From positions 114,676,207 through 114,740,206 of the forward strand of contig NC_050098.1 of assembly GCF_902167145.1 (NCBI RefSeq): a stretch of DNA of 64,000 nucleotides. The letters run 5' to 3'. Every line of letters starts with the position of its first letter. Positions within the stretch are counted from its first letter, which is position 1. This DNA comes from Zea mays (Eukaryota > Streptophyta > Magnoliopsida > Poales > Poaceae). A program made the translations under genes and the position numbers. Below, piece by piece: positions 11,523-23,229 of the stretch. Below the pieces are notes generated by a model. The model had not been told where the DNA came from. It ran no database searches and saw only the letters and a list, made by a program, of their open reading frames with translations.

Positions 11523-14500
11523 ATGGAGTTGGACCGGCTGCTGCTCGACCAGCTGGCTGGCGAGGCCCTGCGGGAGCTGCTGCACGCCGTCCAGGGCACC
11601 CTGTTCTGCCGCTCCACTGCCGAGCGCCTGCGCCGGAGCGTCGAGCCGCTGTTGCCGCTCGTGCAGGGCCTCGGCCCGCACGCCCAGCGCTCCGCGGGGG
11701 ACCTCGGCGAGCTCGCGGCGCGGGTCAGGGAGGCGCTCGACCTGGCCCGCCGCGCCGCCACGTCCCCGCGCTGGAACGTCTACCGCTCCGCGCAGCTGTC
11801 GCGCCGGATGGAGGCGGCCGACCGCGGCATCGCGCGCTGGCTGGAGCGCCACGCCCCCGCGCACGTCATCGGCAACGTGCGCGGTCTCCGCGACGAGTCC
11901 CACGCGCGCATCGCCCGCCTCGAGCGCCGCGTTGACGAGATCGCCGCCAGCGCCGCGCAGCCGCCGCCCCCAGCCCTCTCCGTCCCCGTCGCGCCGCACA
12001 AGGGCGTGACCATGCCGATGGAGGTGCCAACTCACAAGGGCATGGCTATGCCGATGCCGATGCCGGTTCCTGTGCAGGCGGTGCCCGCCAAAGCCGGGGT
12101 GGTGGCCATGGACATGGACCTCACCGAGGGACACGAAAACGAGGGGATGGTTGGCGCCGGCGTTAAGGTGGCCAAGGAAAAGGTGAAGGAGATGGTTATG
12201 AGCGGCGGCGGCGGCGGCTGGGAGGTGGTCGGTATCTCCGGCATGGGCGGCAGCGGCAAGACCACGCTCGCCATGGAGATCTTCAGGGATCATAAGGTCC
12301 GAGGTAAGGAGAACAAGAACCAGATCATAACCATCTTTTCCTTCAGTCCTTTTCCAAATCGTGCAAAAATTGTAGCTTTCCATGAATTATTGGGTGGAAA
12401 ATTCTCCAGATTGGGGGCGTGGCCGTGGCATCTTGGATGGTTGGTTTACGTGCGTGTCGTGCAATTAGGTGAAGCGAGGTTGATGCTTTCGCTTTTCCCC
12501 AAACCTCATGCTTGGTCAAATTTGGCGCTTTGACCAGCTAGTGGCAACTGTACTATTGTGATGGGGTTAGATTACTTCTGAATTCTCACAACTATAAGTG
12601 TACCACAACATCTACTCTGAAATTCTGCTTGGACTTGAGTAACTTTATCGTGTTCATGGTTGCCTAGTGGCTGCTTAATCTTAAATCAAGATAGATACCT
12701 GTTTAATGAACGGCACATGAGACTAACTAAATCTATTTCACAAAGAATGAACCCAATTCAGATCCAACTATCCAAGTAACCTGCTTCTTCGGGGGGGAAA
12801 AAGAAGATCTGGAGCTATGCCAATTTATTGTCTTCTGCTAGTGCAAGGAATTGGGATCGGTGACGTTGGTTTAGCAGTAGTTAAGATAGCTAAATTCAGC
12901 AGCTTGTGTTCATAGCTCCGTCGTCTCTGCTTGCCACAAAAAATAAAAGATCATAGTAAACTTAAATTCAATTACCACAACAGCATCTACTGGTCGATTC
13001 GAAGTGACTTGCTATCCCAAATCTTAGTTCAGTCTAGCTTCATGATTGTCTTTGTGATCTGATCCCTTTTTGCAAGCTTTTTCCCTCCTTCATGATTGTC
13101 TTTGTGATTCTGATTGTGACGTAGTTTCTTTCTTTCTACAGCCTACTTCAATGATAGGATCTTCTTTGAGACGATCTCACAATCCGCAAACTTGGAGGCC
13201 ATCAAGATGAAGCTGTGGGAGCAGATCAGCGGCAACATGGTGCTCGGTGCATACAACCAGATCCCAGAATGGCAGCTCAAGTTAGGACCAAGAGACCGAG
13301 GGCCTGTCCTTGTGATCCTTGACGACGTTTGGTCTCTCCCACAGCTCGAGGAGCTCACCTTCAGGTTCCCTGGGTGCAAGACTCTAGTTGTATCGAGGTT
13401 CAAGTTCCCCACACTGGTAAAACAGACATACGAAATGCAGTTGCTAGACGAGGCGGCGGCCTTGTCCGTCTTCTGCCGTGCCGCTTTCGATCAGGAGTGT
13501 GTTCCGCGGACTGCTGACAAGAGATTGGTCAGGCAGGTCTCTGCAGAGTGCAGGGGCCTTCCACTGGCTCTGAAGGTTATTGGTGCGTCATTGCGCGACC
13601 AGCCTCCTAAGATCTGGCTCAGCGCCAAGAACCGGCTGTCTCGAGGAGAGGCTATTTCCGACTCCCATGAGACCAAGCTTCTAGAGAGGATGGCGGCAAG
13701 TGTCGAGTGCTTGTCGGAGAAGGTCAGAGACTGCTTCCTTGATCTGGGATGCTTCCCGGAGGACAAGAAGATCCCCCTTGATGTCTTGATCAACATCTGG
13801 ATGGAGGTTCATGATCTTGATGAACCAGATGCTTTCGCCATCTTGGTTGAGCTTTCGAACAAGAACCTTCTTACCCTCGTTAACGATGCACAGTATGTAT
13901 CATCGATCATTTGTGTGCTTCAAAATGTTCTATGTCCCAAATAACATGGTTTCTAAACTCCTTTTTTGCTGCTCTGCCTTCAGGAACAAGGCTGGAGATT
14001 TGTACAGCAGCTACCATGACTACTCGGTGACACAGCATGATGTGCTGAGAGATCTTGCTCTTCACATGAGTGGGCGTGACCCTCTGAACAAGCGTAGGCG
14101 GTTGGTGATGCCGAGAAGAGAAGAGACACTTCCAAAGGACTGGCAGAGGAATAAGGATACCCCGTTTGAAGCTCAGATAGTTTCCATTCATACAGGTACA
14201 GTACAGCTACCATTAGTCATTTACTGAACATGATTTTGTAGCTTTCTTCCTTGGGGCAGAATGATCTGACCAACTATTCCGAAAACTCCAGGTGAAATGA
14301 AGGGATCTGACTGGTTCCAGATGAACTTCCCCAAGGCAGAAGTGCTCATCCTCAACTTCGCCTCAAGCCTGTACTACCTCCCGCCGTTCATCGCGTCGAT
14401 GCAGAACCTGAAAGCCCTGGTGCTGATCAACTACGGCACCAGCAGCGCGGCCCTTGACAACCTATCCGCCTTCACCACGCTGAACGGCCTGAGGAGTCTC

Positions 14501-15124
14501 TGGCTGGAGAAGATCAGGCTCCCGCCGCTGCCGAAGACCACCATCCCGCTGAAGAACCTGCACAAGATCTCGCTCGTCCTCTGCGAGCTGAACAGCAGCC
14601 TGAGAGGGTCGACGATGGACCTGTCCATGACATTCCCGCGCCTCTCCAACCTCACGATCGACCACTGCATAGACCTAAAGGAGCTGCCAGCAAGCATCTG
14701 CGAGATCGGCTCCCTGGAGACCGTCTCCATCTCCAACTGCCACGACCTCACCGAGCTGCCATACGAGCTGGGCAAGCTGCACTGCCTCAGCATCCTCCGG
14801 GTGTACGCCTGCCCGGCGCTGTGGCGGCTCCCGGCGTCGGTGTGCAGCCTGAAGAGGCTCAAGTACCTCGACATATCCCAGTGCATCAACCTGACGGACC
14901 TCCCGGAGGAGCTCGGACACCTGACGAGCCTCGAGAAGATCGACATGCGGGAGTGCTCGCGCCTGAGGAGCCTCCCGAGGTCGTCGTCCTCCCTCAAGTC
15001 CCTCGGCCACGTCGTGTGCGACGAGGAGACGGCGCTGCTGTGGCGGGAGGCCGAGCAGGTCATCCCTGACCTCCGGGTGCAGGTGGCCGAAGAGTGCTAC
15101 AACCTGGACTGGCTAGCGGACTGA
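11523..15124 (+). CDS. ADR1-like helper NLR (RPW8-NB-ARC-LRR) immune receptor
   Basis: Four coding exons with GT-AG introns join in frame: 11523-12303, 13142-13892, 13984-14195, 14292-15124, giving 858 residues. Residues 1-150 resemble the RPW8/CC-R domain, including SPRWNVYR. NB-ARC motifs: P-loop GMGGSGKT (240-247), kinase-2 LDDVW (320-324), SRF after TLVV (RNBS-B), GLPLAL (399-404), CFLDLGCFPED (458-468) and QHD (528-530), the MHD variant usual in ADR1/NRG1-type helpers. LRRs with LPASICE, LTELPYELG and LTDLPEELG fill about 600-830, and the protein ends NLDWLAD, a typical ADR1 tail. ADR1 proteins act downstream of sensor NLRs with EDS1-family partners, forming calcium-permeable channels at the plasma membrane. 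The start ATG has a good context (GACCATGG). Odd: residues 160-205 form a Met/Pro/Val-rich linker. NRG1 is an alternative, but that clade is reported absent from monocots. Confidence 0.93.
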
Positions 15125-15285
15125 TGTCAGATTCTGGATGCTACCGCTTCCAAACTGACCATGTACATATATGATGATAACGATGATGTTTAGATGTTGC
15201 TTCCCCTGTGTAGTGCAGGGAAGAGAATCATCAATCCACTGGCCGATTTTGACATGTTCAGTCAGTGTTCATCACGCATCCACTC
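15125..15285 (+). other. Probable 3' UTR of the ADR1-like gene
   Basis: Non-coding, AT-richer sequence after the TGA at 15122-15124 with TGTACATATATG-like elements. No clear AATAAA. The transcript end cannot be fixed from sequence. Confidence 0.4.
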
Positions 15286-15656
15286 CAAGGTTATTAAAAC
15301 GGTAAAACGTTGAAACGCTTATGGATCAATTTTTGACTTTTAAACGTTTTTGTTTAAACGTAGTTTTAAACAACACAGGAAAAATACCAATACATTATAA
15401 TTTCAGACAATAATATGAAGTTAAATACAAAATAGAGAGGTTAGTGGCTTACCAAAACTTCACCCATGAGCTGAATTGAACCTCAAGAGTAACTAATAGA
15501 CTGGGCCCAAAAGTAGCTAATGGTCTAAAATGCATAAAACACTGCGTTTTACAGTTTAGAACGCCAAAACGATAAAACGTGGTTTCAACCTCTAATTAAA
15601 GTTTTGACGTTTAAACATAATTTAAACATCGTTTAAACGTAGTTTTAATAACACTG
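15286..15656. mobile_element. hAT-like MITE, 371 bp
   Basis: Left end CAAGGTTATTAAAAC and reverse complement of the right end CAGTGTTATTAAAAC match at 13 of 15 positions. The flanks ATCCACTC (15278-15285) and GTCCACTC (15657-15664) match at 7 of 8, as for an aged 8-bp hAT duplication. The interior is rich in GTTTAAACG motifs near both ends. It lies 162 bp after the NLR stop codon and may overlap the transcript end. Confidence 0.75.
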
Positions 15657-15899
15657 GTCCACTCTGGACTCTTCGGTGGCAAAAGCTTCAGCAGTTCAGC
15701 TCCTCGTTCCAGAATACAAATGCGCAACTATATAAAATACCCCGAACGGAGGTTCAAACATCAAGCGTTTAGCCCGGGTCACATCAAGCGTTTGACTTTC
15801 AAGTAGGAGTATGAAATATAGACCCAACCAACTGTACTAGATTCGTCTCACTTTTTAATCTTCGGCTGAGAAATTAGTTTTATAATCCGACTACATTTA

Positions 15900-16203
15900 G
15901 GGTGTGTTTGGCATGGCTCTGCTCCACCCCAGAGCAGCTCTACTCTAAAACTCTGGGTGGAGCAGCTCTGCTCCAGAGTTTAGATTGTTTCTCATAACCA
16001 GTGGCAATGGCGGGTAAATAACTCAAAACTCCATGACTAGATTGCTTTTTTGGAGTTTTCAGAGCAGCAAAAGAGGTACTCCAAAAAATTGTACTACAGC
16101 TCTAAAAACTCCATAGAGTTTACAACTCTGGAGTTAGGGTGTTTGGCATGCTCTGGTCAGCTCCCCCTTGGAGTTTTGCTCTGGAGCCATGCCAAACAGG
16201 CCC
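15900..16203. mobile_element. Tourist-like MITE, 304 bp, TSD TTA
   Basis: The left end GGGTGTGTTTGGCATGGCTC and the reverse complement of the right end GGGCCTGTTTGGCATGGCTC match over about 20 bp with two differences. TTA flanks both sides (15897-15899, 16204-16206). The interior has many GAGCAG/CTGCTC and ACTCCA segments. Confidence 0.88.
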
Positions 16204-16889
16204 TTAATACCCCGAACGGAGGTTCAAACATTCGATGTGATAGGGGCTAAATTTTAGCAGGGGCAAACCAAACACCCTCTAAATGGGATAGGAATATAAT
16301 GCGACGAATAGCATTGCTAGTTTCCAGATTCAGACAAGAGACCTAGCAGTAGGGATCAACGATCACCATGCCACTACTTGAACATAGATCTCTACTACTA
16401 TAACAAAGTTTCTCCCTTCATGTGTTGTCCTCCTCCACGCACGTCTGCAAAAAATCCAAAATTACACGCTCACGACAGGTACTTCTCTACTACTATAACA
16501 TAGTTGGGGTTTGAAGCCAGGTCGCAAGAAATAAAGTATCGCCTCCTAACCACTGCACCACTTGTTATAAACGAGATATATTAAAAATATATACTAATAA
16601 TTTTAAAATAAAAATTTGTGCCAGACCAAGTCGGCACTGCAGCTCGGAAGACACCCCAGACATGGCACAAACCCACTTTAAATTATATCAGGTCATATCA
16701 TGGTACTATAAAATGTGCCACGCCTTAGGTCAACATGCTAGGCAGAGCCCATTTGGTAATCTACAGTACAATATCTCCACCCTCACTGTCGTGGAAAAAA
16801 GTGAGAAAAAACTCCATCCTGTCTAACCCCACACCGCATATCTCGCCATTCGCACTCAACTAATTTATGAGTTTAGATCATGTTTGAAT

Positions 16890-17051
16890 AACTATCTAAT
16901 TTAAATAATGTCTCTGTATAATATATATATAAATCGTAGTGATGCATGGACAACTAACTAATCACTTCTTAAGCTTGAGTTGTTGCATCCGGGACAACTA
17001 ACTATCTCATTTAAACAATGTCTCTATACAATGTATAAAAACCATAGTGAT
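16890..17051. repeat. Two diverged copies of a ~54-bp repeat
   Basis: AACTATCTAATTTAAATAAT (from 16890) and AACTATCTCATTTAAACAAT (from 17000) head two copies that end CGTAGTGAT and CATAGTGAT. They lie in AT-rich sequence with no coding potential. Confidence 0.6.
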
Positions 17052-17069
17052 CCACAGATTGATTTAAAT

Positions 17070-17300
17070 CTCTTTGGAAGTCTTGCTTTAAATATTTCCA
17101 TGTTTTCTTTAGAGTCTCGTTTATCTTGCTTGTAGATCTATTTGGGGTCTACTATTTTAGCTCCTTTAGGAATTTTAACTAATCCCCAAACCTGATTGGT
17201 ACTCATCTAATTCATTTCATCCTCCATGATCTTGACCCACTTAGATAAGTCAGAACTTCTCATGGCTTCCTCAAAAGAGAGAGGATCACCTTCGATGTCT
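17070..17300 (-). pseudogene. Copia reverse transcriptase N-terminal remnant
   Basis: The minus-strand translation reads DIEGDPLSFEEAMRSSDLSK, then WVKIMEDEMN, a stop, NQVWGLVKIPKGAKIV and KRDSKENMEIFKARLPK. This matches the start of the RVT_2 domain of plant Ty1/copia elements (SKW..AM..EM.S...N.VW.LV..P.G.K.V...KRD..G....KARLV). Two in-frame stops replace conserved positions. No other part of this element is seen next to it. Confidence 0.75.
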
Positions 17301-17683
17301 ATGTACGTGTTTGTTTTAGCTTTTTATGTCCAGCCTTTCAGTCTGCTTTTGTGATAATCGCTTTTGAGATATTATCCAATGTTGATTTAAATTAAACATG
17401 TATAATACAAAAGTAACAGAAAAAAATCTAATTATAAATCACATTTGGATAGAATTAGAATAGAATAAAATCTTTAAAACAATCTTAGAATCGACATTCT
17501 ATAATATTCTCAAATTTAATATCCATATTGGTTTCAATTTAACCGAGATAAACAATTATTGTAAAATTTTAAGTTAAAAACACTAAACTAAAGCGCAAAC
17601 TTAAAACAATGATCAAGATTAATATACAAATATTTATATAATTATTGCTCTTAAAGAAATGCTACAAAAATAATTGAATTTTA

Positions 17684-17712
17684 CTAGGTATATGCCCGTG
17701 CGTTGCAACGGT
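17684..17712 (-). other. Helitron 3' terminus with palindrome and CTAG end
   Basis: On the minus strand the perfect palindrome CGTTGCAACG is followed by CACGGGCATATAC and the terminal CTAG, then the host T. This arrangement is characteristic of maize Helitrons. Confidence 0.85.
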
Positions 17713-18089
17713 ATACAAAATATTCAATAAAATATTAGTGCACAACGAATATATAAATCAAATATCATATATACTATTGACCTCAAAATCTTACAAATTC
17801 TTTGGAAACAACCAATACAAAACTAAACTAAATCATGAAACTTAATAAATGAACTAAATACATGAAATGACTAAACCCAAATCTAGTCTCTCTGAAGTTT
17901 ATACACATGCAATAGGAAGAGTATCTACAAAGAGGCAATCACCAGGCATCTCTACTCTACACTGTCAGAACTCAAAAGATGATAAAGGGTACATCAAAGG
18001 AGTGCCCATTAAATCTTGTTTACTGCTCTCTATTCACTGTCAAGTATTGAAATATCTGGATCCTCTCAATGGCTAAATTTTTATTCACC

Positions 18090-18270
18090 TTCCATCGACT
18101 CTGATGCTAGGCACTTCCTCAACTTGATCTTTTGCAAATCCTAATGGTAAGTCAAGGTCAGTGAGAAAAGAGTAGTATTCAAAACAAACATAAAAACAAA
18201 ATATATTTGATTTTTTAGTAGGTGTCCAAACTTCTGTGGATTTCTCTTCATAAGATACTTGTGCATCCAT
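18090..18270 (-). other. Possible captured exon, family not recognised
   Basis: The minus-strand frame ends SIRVDGR, and a GTGAAT donor-like site follows at about 18092. An LDLPLGFAKDQVEEVP segment looks protein-like, preceded by a T-rich, intron-like stretch. It could be an exon of a captured gene in the Helitron. I do not recognise it. Confidence 0.3.
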
Positions 18271-19449
18271 TCCTGTAGTATGTTCAAATTACGACTATCA
18301 TGGTTACTAACCTTTTCCGATTTATACTTCAAGCAAGAATACATAAGGATTCACTGGGACATCATAATTCTCTATTAGAAATGACAAATGTTTGCATCTA
18401 CTATAGTATCCATACACCATCAAACATTCTTTAGGAAAAAATTATGGTTCAAAGTGGTAGAATAAGCAGACTACAGAGAACTCTTACCAAGCTAAAATAA
18501 TTCCAGAATCCTCCACAGAATGTGTGGTATACTGGTATCCTTCCTGAAAAAACAAAATCAATATGACACTGATCTATATTATATATGGCACACATCTGAA
18601 AGGTATTTCTTACCATATTGAGTCACAAGCTGATACACGGTGGAAAGACTGTAAAAAATGTGGAAGATCTAAGGGAGCAATAGGATCACATGGGCCTTCC
18701 TGTGGAATTCACATCCTCATGATGATATGCCAACTAAAATAGAAAAATACAACTACATGTTGAATTGAGTGTTTTCTTTCATACTCTAAACATAAGGACA
18801 TATTCTAATTTTGCTACTTGCAACAATAAATGGAAAAGAGCATAAAACACTCCATCATATGAGATGGATGAACACGCTCATGCAGTGTCATGGCAAAATA
18901 TTGTCTTCAATTCTTTGTAAGCAAAACACACAGATTGAACAGTTACTCACAGGATGTATCAAACATCATGGGTTTCCAGAATTTATAACAGATAGGGTTG
19001 ATTGGTTATATGTACCTCCACAGATTTATTGCACATCAGAAAATAGACATTTCATAACACGCCTTCCTGGATTCCATCACTATGTTTTTAAAAGGTTTCA
19101 AATGCATATCAATAAATCAGAAAATAGACATTTCATAACAGTTACTCACAGGATGAGACATAGCATAGGACGACTTTGTTGGAGCAACATATGCAACAGA
19201 CATCCTGCAACCTCCCTGCAAAATGGTCGTCCAGAAAACAGTTGCAAATTTTCAAAAAGAATATCAAGGCGCAAGAAGATTGAAATGTGCCACATAACTC
19301 AAGATTCACATTTCAATGCCAAGAATGTACCTTGGATCAGGAATAGACCGAGTCTGCACTTCCTGTTGAGCTTCATCATTTGGTTGTATTCTCGTTTTTA
19401 GGACTGACACTTCTACTCGTGTGACAAGAACATTTGTGCGATTTGAAAA

Positions 19450-19932
19450 TTACACACCTGGTGCTGCTGCACTACCTTGGTTAGAAATTCTCTCAGAGTC
19501 ATGTGGTGCAGGTAGGTTGTTCGAGGAGGGATGAATACCTATGATTGTGCAGTCTGTGTCGAAGGAACCTGCAGTGATGCCATGAGTTAGGGGATGAGAT
19601 ATTGCAGCCGCTGTTTCGGAAAGCAAATCATTTGTGGCGTTTGATCTTATAAATATAAAAGCAAGATAAATTTTATTATTATTCATTGACTTGACAATCA
19701 CGATCTTATGTAGCAAGCTAGATCATTAAAGCAATTATGTGGCTAGAGTCTTACTCCCATGGATGATGGCTGCCTTGATTCTATGCATTAGATACAATTC
19801 AGTTTGATCTAGAGACGACACAAGATAACCATGATAGTAAGGATTCAAGGGAGGACCCGGATGTCTAAATACCTTGGTGTATGGAGTCAAAACAGAGCTA
19901 TGTACCAGCCTTCGAAAATGAAAATCAGCCAC
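19450..19932 (-). other. Two possible captured exons, family not recognised
   Basis: Minus-strand frames at 19735-19932 (TPYTKVFRHPGPPLNPYYHG and on) and 19450-19560 (ISHPLTHGITAGSFDTDC, ending APG before a GTGTGTAA donor-like site) look exon-like rather than random, and have the Helitron's orientation. No family assigned. Confidence 0.3.
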
Positions 19933-20693
19933 CAGACAACAGTTTCAGGTTCCATGTTCTTTCAGATTTTCACAATATAAAGGAATTGATAATAATGAGC
20001 AAATACATACTGTCATGCAGAACACCCTGCACCCTTCGTAACCTCAAGTAAAAAAGAAGGAAAAGAAAGAACTATTAGTAATCAAAATGTGCCCTCAATT
20101 ACAATGTGTATGCGGCCAATTTAACATGTGCCTTTTTTATATATGAAAAATGGCCCATCTGAACATCCTATTGTACTATCTACGTCACGAAACAAAATAT
20201 AAAACTTCATTAGGCTTTTTTGTTGCAATATTATCTTTCTATAGTACAACCTAATTTTACACAAATTAGATTGAGATATCTTACACTTACCAGACAGTGA
20301 GCAGGCTATCTTGTTGCCCTGTTGGATTATGATTTAGCTTGCAATAAACAAAGCATCACATATGAGAATAAAGTAAGGAAAATAAAACCTGAAAAATGTT
20401 CAAATAATCTCATTATGATGTTGGGCTCGTGATCGTGCTGAATTCATAACATGTCTATAATGGGAATATACAGCTTTGTGGAACTTGGAACTCTCACGTG
20501 AATTACTAACATATAAGTTTATAAATTTCAATTAGTAGACATAAATAAGTCATCAAAGGATCAACTTATAGACACATATGCAAGAGCAATAGGTAGTCAT
20601 AGAATAGGTCATACAAGATAACAACAACTTGTTTGCATAAGTAATTTTGAAACATGTTAGCAGTTAGCATGGGATGCAAGGTTGAATAGAGGC

Positions 20694-20941
20694 TCCACGG
20701 ATAAGCACCTTGCAGCCCGCAGCGGACTCGTCGAGGTCACCGATTTGGGACCACAAGCGGTCGGAGATGGCCTTTAACTAAATCACCTCGATGGTGGCAT
20801 CACCATAGTTGGCCGCGAATAGGTCTTCGGTGTTGAACAGATGCTGCTGCTGGGGCTGCGCCACCGTCTCAGCCTTCTCCGCCTTCCTGGCGTCCTTCTT
20901 CTGCTGCTTCTTGCTGAGGCGATCCCGATCGTGCGGCGCCC
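20694..20941 (-). pseudogene. Captured exon of cytosolic aspartyl-tRNA synthetase
   Basis: After a TACAG acceptor at 20942, the minus strand encodes RLSKKQQKKDARKAEKAE, a stretch with QQQ, EDLFAANYGDATIEVI, a TAG stop, LKAISDRLWSQIGDLDES and VLIRG. This is the lysine-rich N-terminal extension and start of the anticodon-binding OB-fold of plant cytosolic AspRS. The in-frame stop sits where Gln is usual, and homology ends abruptly after VLIRG. It is a single broken exon, so not functional, and lies inside the Helitron near element A. Confidence 0.75.
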
Positions 20942-21530
20942 CTGTACCATTATTATATATTATTGAAGATTAAGTACTAACCTGGCCCGCGTCCATGTTT
21001 GAGTTGCAATGTGAAAACCTTTTCCTTAGACCCTGAAACAAAGGATTCAGAAAAAAATGAACACTGGGAACAGAGGAAATGGTGGTAGTGGCAGCATGGT
21101 AGCATGTCACAGAGGAAACAAACCTGTAGGCGCACAACATCACTGTAGAAAGAGTGCATTGTCCTCCTCCCAGAAATTTGTTATTGAAGAATAAGCCAAG
21201 GAATTAGAATTAGATAAGAACTAAGTACACAACATAGTGGTACAATTCCCAGTTCCCAGTTTTTTTATTTATCATCTAAAGATAATATCTCATTCCTGAC
21301 TGGTAACAGGCATTTTACAAACCTAAAATTTGGTGTTCACTGATTGACATTTGAAAATGATAAAGGACCAAGTAAGATATATAGTTGGTGATGCCTTTAA
21401 GGTAAGGTTTATGACGTTCAAATATGCATCTAACTATTGAAATGGTTTCTGTTGACATTGAATGTTGTGAGGTACAAGTAATTCAGATTTCAAACTGTGG
21501 TCCCATTTTATGGTCTTATAATGACTTCTG

Positions 21531-21535
21531 CTACT
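21531..21535. repeat. Left target-site duplication of element A (CTACT)
   Basis: Identical to 42346-42350, right after the far LTR. It shows that both LTRs and everything between belong to one insertion. Confidence 0.93.
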
Positions 21536-23212
21536 TGTCGGCGTTTCGAAACCCGGGGGTCCCTGGACCGACGAGTAAATTTTCGCCGCATGCCCCAGCC
21601 CAGATGGGTCGGCGCGAGACGGAGCGCGAAGGGGGGAAAGGCAGCCGGAGGGAGACGGGCGTGAGAGGTGGAAATCTCGCGGCCTTCGTGTTTGTCCCGC
21701 GCCCAGGTCGGGTGCGCTTGCAGTAGGGGGTTACAAGCGTCCACGCGGGAGGGAGCGAGCGGCCTCACGCGAGCGCCGTCCCGTCCTTCCTCGCGCGGCC
21801 AACCCTCTGTAAGGGGGCCCTGGTCCTTCCTTTTATAGGCGCAAGGAGAGGATCCAGGTGTACAAGGGGGGGGGGTGTAGCAGTGTGCTAACGTGTCTAG
21901 CGGAGGAGAGCTAGCGCCCTAAGTACATGCCATCGTGGCAGCCGGAGAGGTTTTGGCACCCGGTTCGTGTGGTGTCGTGGCTGTCGGAGGAGCGCTGGAG
22001 ACTGGCGGAAGGACAACTGTCGGGGCTGTCGAGTCCTTGCTGACGTCCTCTTGCTTCCGTAAGGGGGCTGAGAGCCGCCGTCGTCATAGAGCGTGCGGGG
22101 CGCCACCATTACTTGTCTGGCGGAGCGAGCCAGATGGGACGCCGGTCTTGTTCCCCGTAGCCTGAGTCAGCTTGGGGTAGGGTAATGATGGCGCCTCCTG
22201 TTGATGTGGTCGGCCCGTGCCCCGGGTTGGGCGATGTGGAGGCTCCTCCGAGGTTGAGGTCGAGCCTGTCATCCGAGACCGAGGTCAAGTCCGAGCCCCT
22301 GGGTCGGGCGAGGCGGAGACCGTCGGCTGAGGCCAGGGCTGAGTCCGAGCCCTGGGGTCGGGCGAAGCGGAGTTCGTCGTCTTCCGGGGCTGAGCCCGAG
22401 TCTGAGCCCTGGGGTCGGGCGAAGCGGAGTCCGTCGTCTTCTGGGACTGAGCCCGAGTCCGAGCCCTGGGGTCGGGCGAAGCGGAGTTCATCGTCTTCCG
22501 GGGCTGAGCCCGAGTCCGAGCCCTGGGGTTGGGCGAAGCGGAGTTCGTCGTCTTCCAGGGCTGAGCCCGAGTCCGAGCCCTGGGTCAGGCGGAGCGGAGT
22601 TCGTCGTCTTTCGGGGCTGAGCCCGAGTCCGAGCCCTGGCGTCGGGCGAAGCGGAGTTCGTCGTCTTCCGGGGCTGAGCCCGAGTCCGAGCCCTAGAGTC
22701 GGGCGAAGCGGAGTTTCCCATGGCGCCTAGGGCCGGACTTGGCTGCTGTCAGCCTCACTCTGTCAAGTGGCATAACAGTCGGAGTGGCGCAGGCGGCGTT
22801 GTCCTCTTGTGAGACCGATCAGTGGAGCGGCGAAGTGACTACGGTCACTTCGGCTCTATCGACTGGAGAGCGTGCGTCAGGATAAAGGTGTCAGGCCACC
22901 TTTGCATTAAATGCCCCTGCGATTTGGTCGGTTGGCGTGGCGATTTGGCCAAGGTTGCTTCTTGGTGAAGGCTGGGCCTCGGGCGAGCCAAAAGTATGTC
23001 CGTTGCTGGAGGGGGCCTCGGGCGAGACGTAGATCCTCCGGGGTCGGCTACCCTTGCCCGAGGCTGGGCTCGGGCGAGGCGTGATCGAGTCCCTCGAATG
23101 GAACGATCCTTGACTTAGTTGCACCCATCAGGCCTTTGCAGCTTTGTGCTGATGGGGTTTACCAGCTGAGAATTAGGAGTCTTGAGGGTACCCCTAATTA
23201 TGGTCCCCGACA
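21536..23212 (-). repeat. 3' LTR of element A, 1677 bp
   Basis: On the + strand it reads TGTCGGCGTTTCG to GGTCCCCGACA. It contains seven copies of a ~57-bp minisatellite (22330-22722). It is longer than its partner by about one repeat unit plus a 56-bp segment (around 23014-23077) that the partner has lost. Confidence 0.92.
22330..22722. repeat. ~57-bp minisatellite in LTR, seven units
   Basis: Units carry GGCTGAGCCCGAGTCCGAGC followed by CCTGGGGTCGGGCGAAGCGG and AGTTCGTCGTCTTCC. The partner LTR has six units (41575-41905), and the LTR of element B has about seven (57855-58245). Copy number changes explain part of the LTR length difference. Confidence 0.9.
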
Positions 23213-23229
23213 GTAGCCCCCGAGCCTCG
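23213..23229 (-). promoter_or_regulatory. Polypurine tract region of element A
   Basis: On the minus strand CGAGGCTCGGGGGCTAC directly precedes the 3' LTR. The same sequence stands at this place in element B (58745-58761). Confidence 0.75.

Noticed and set aside
11502..12383. 293-codon open frame on the minus strand over NLR exon 1
   Set aside because: It is the antisense shadow of a very GC-rich coding exon; the + strand frame has clear RPW8/P-loop motifs and spliced continuity.
15898..16284. A second, larger MITE from TTTAGGGTGTGTTTGG to CCAAACACCCTCTAAAT
   Set aside because: The inner ends at 15900 and 16203 have longer inverted repeats and a clean TTA duplication; the outer match is short and may be chance or an adjacent related fragment.
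22330..22722. CRISPR-like array of regular repeats
   Set aside because: Units are direct tandem repeats without unique spacers and lie in a retrotransposon LTR of a plant genome.
22185..22730. 181-codon frame with SEPWGRAKRSSSSSGAEPE-type repeats
   Set aside because: It is a translation of the LTR minisatellite; frames in several phases and both strands stay open because the unit is 57 bp and GC-rich. Similar frames at 41427-41817 and 57683-58214 were rejected for the same reason.
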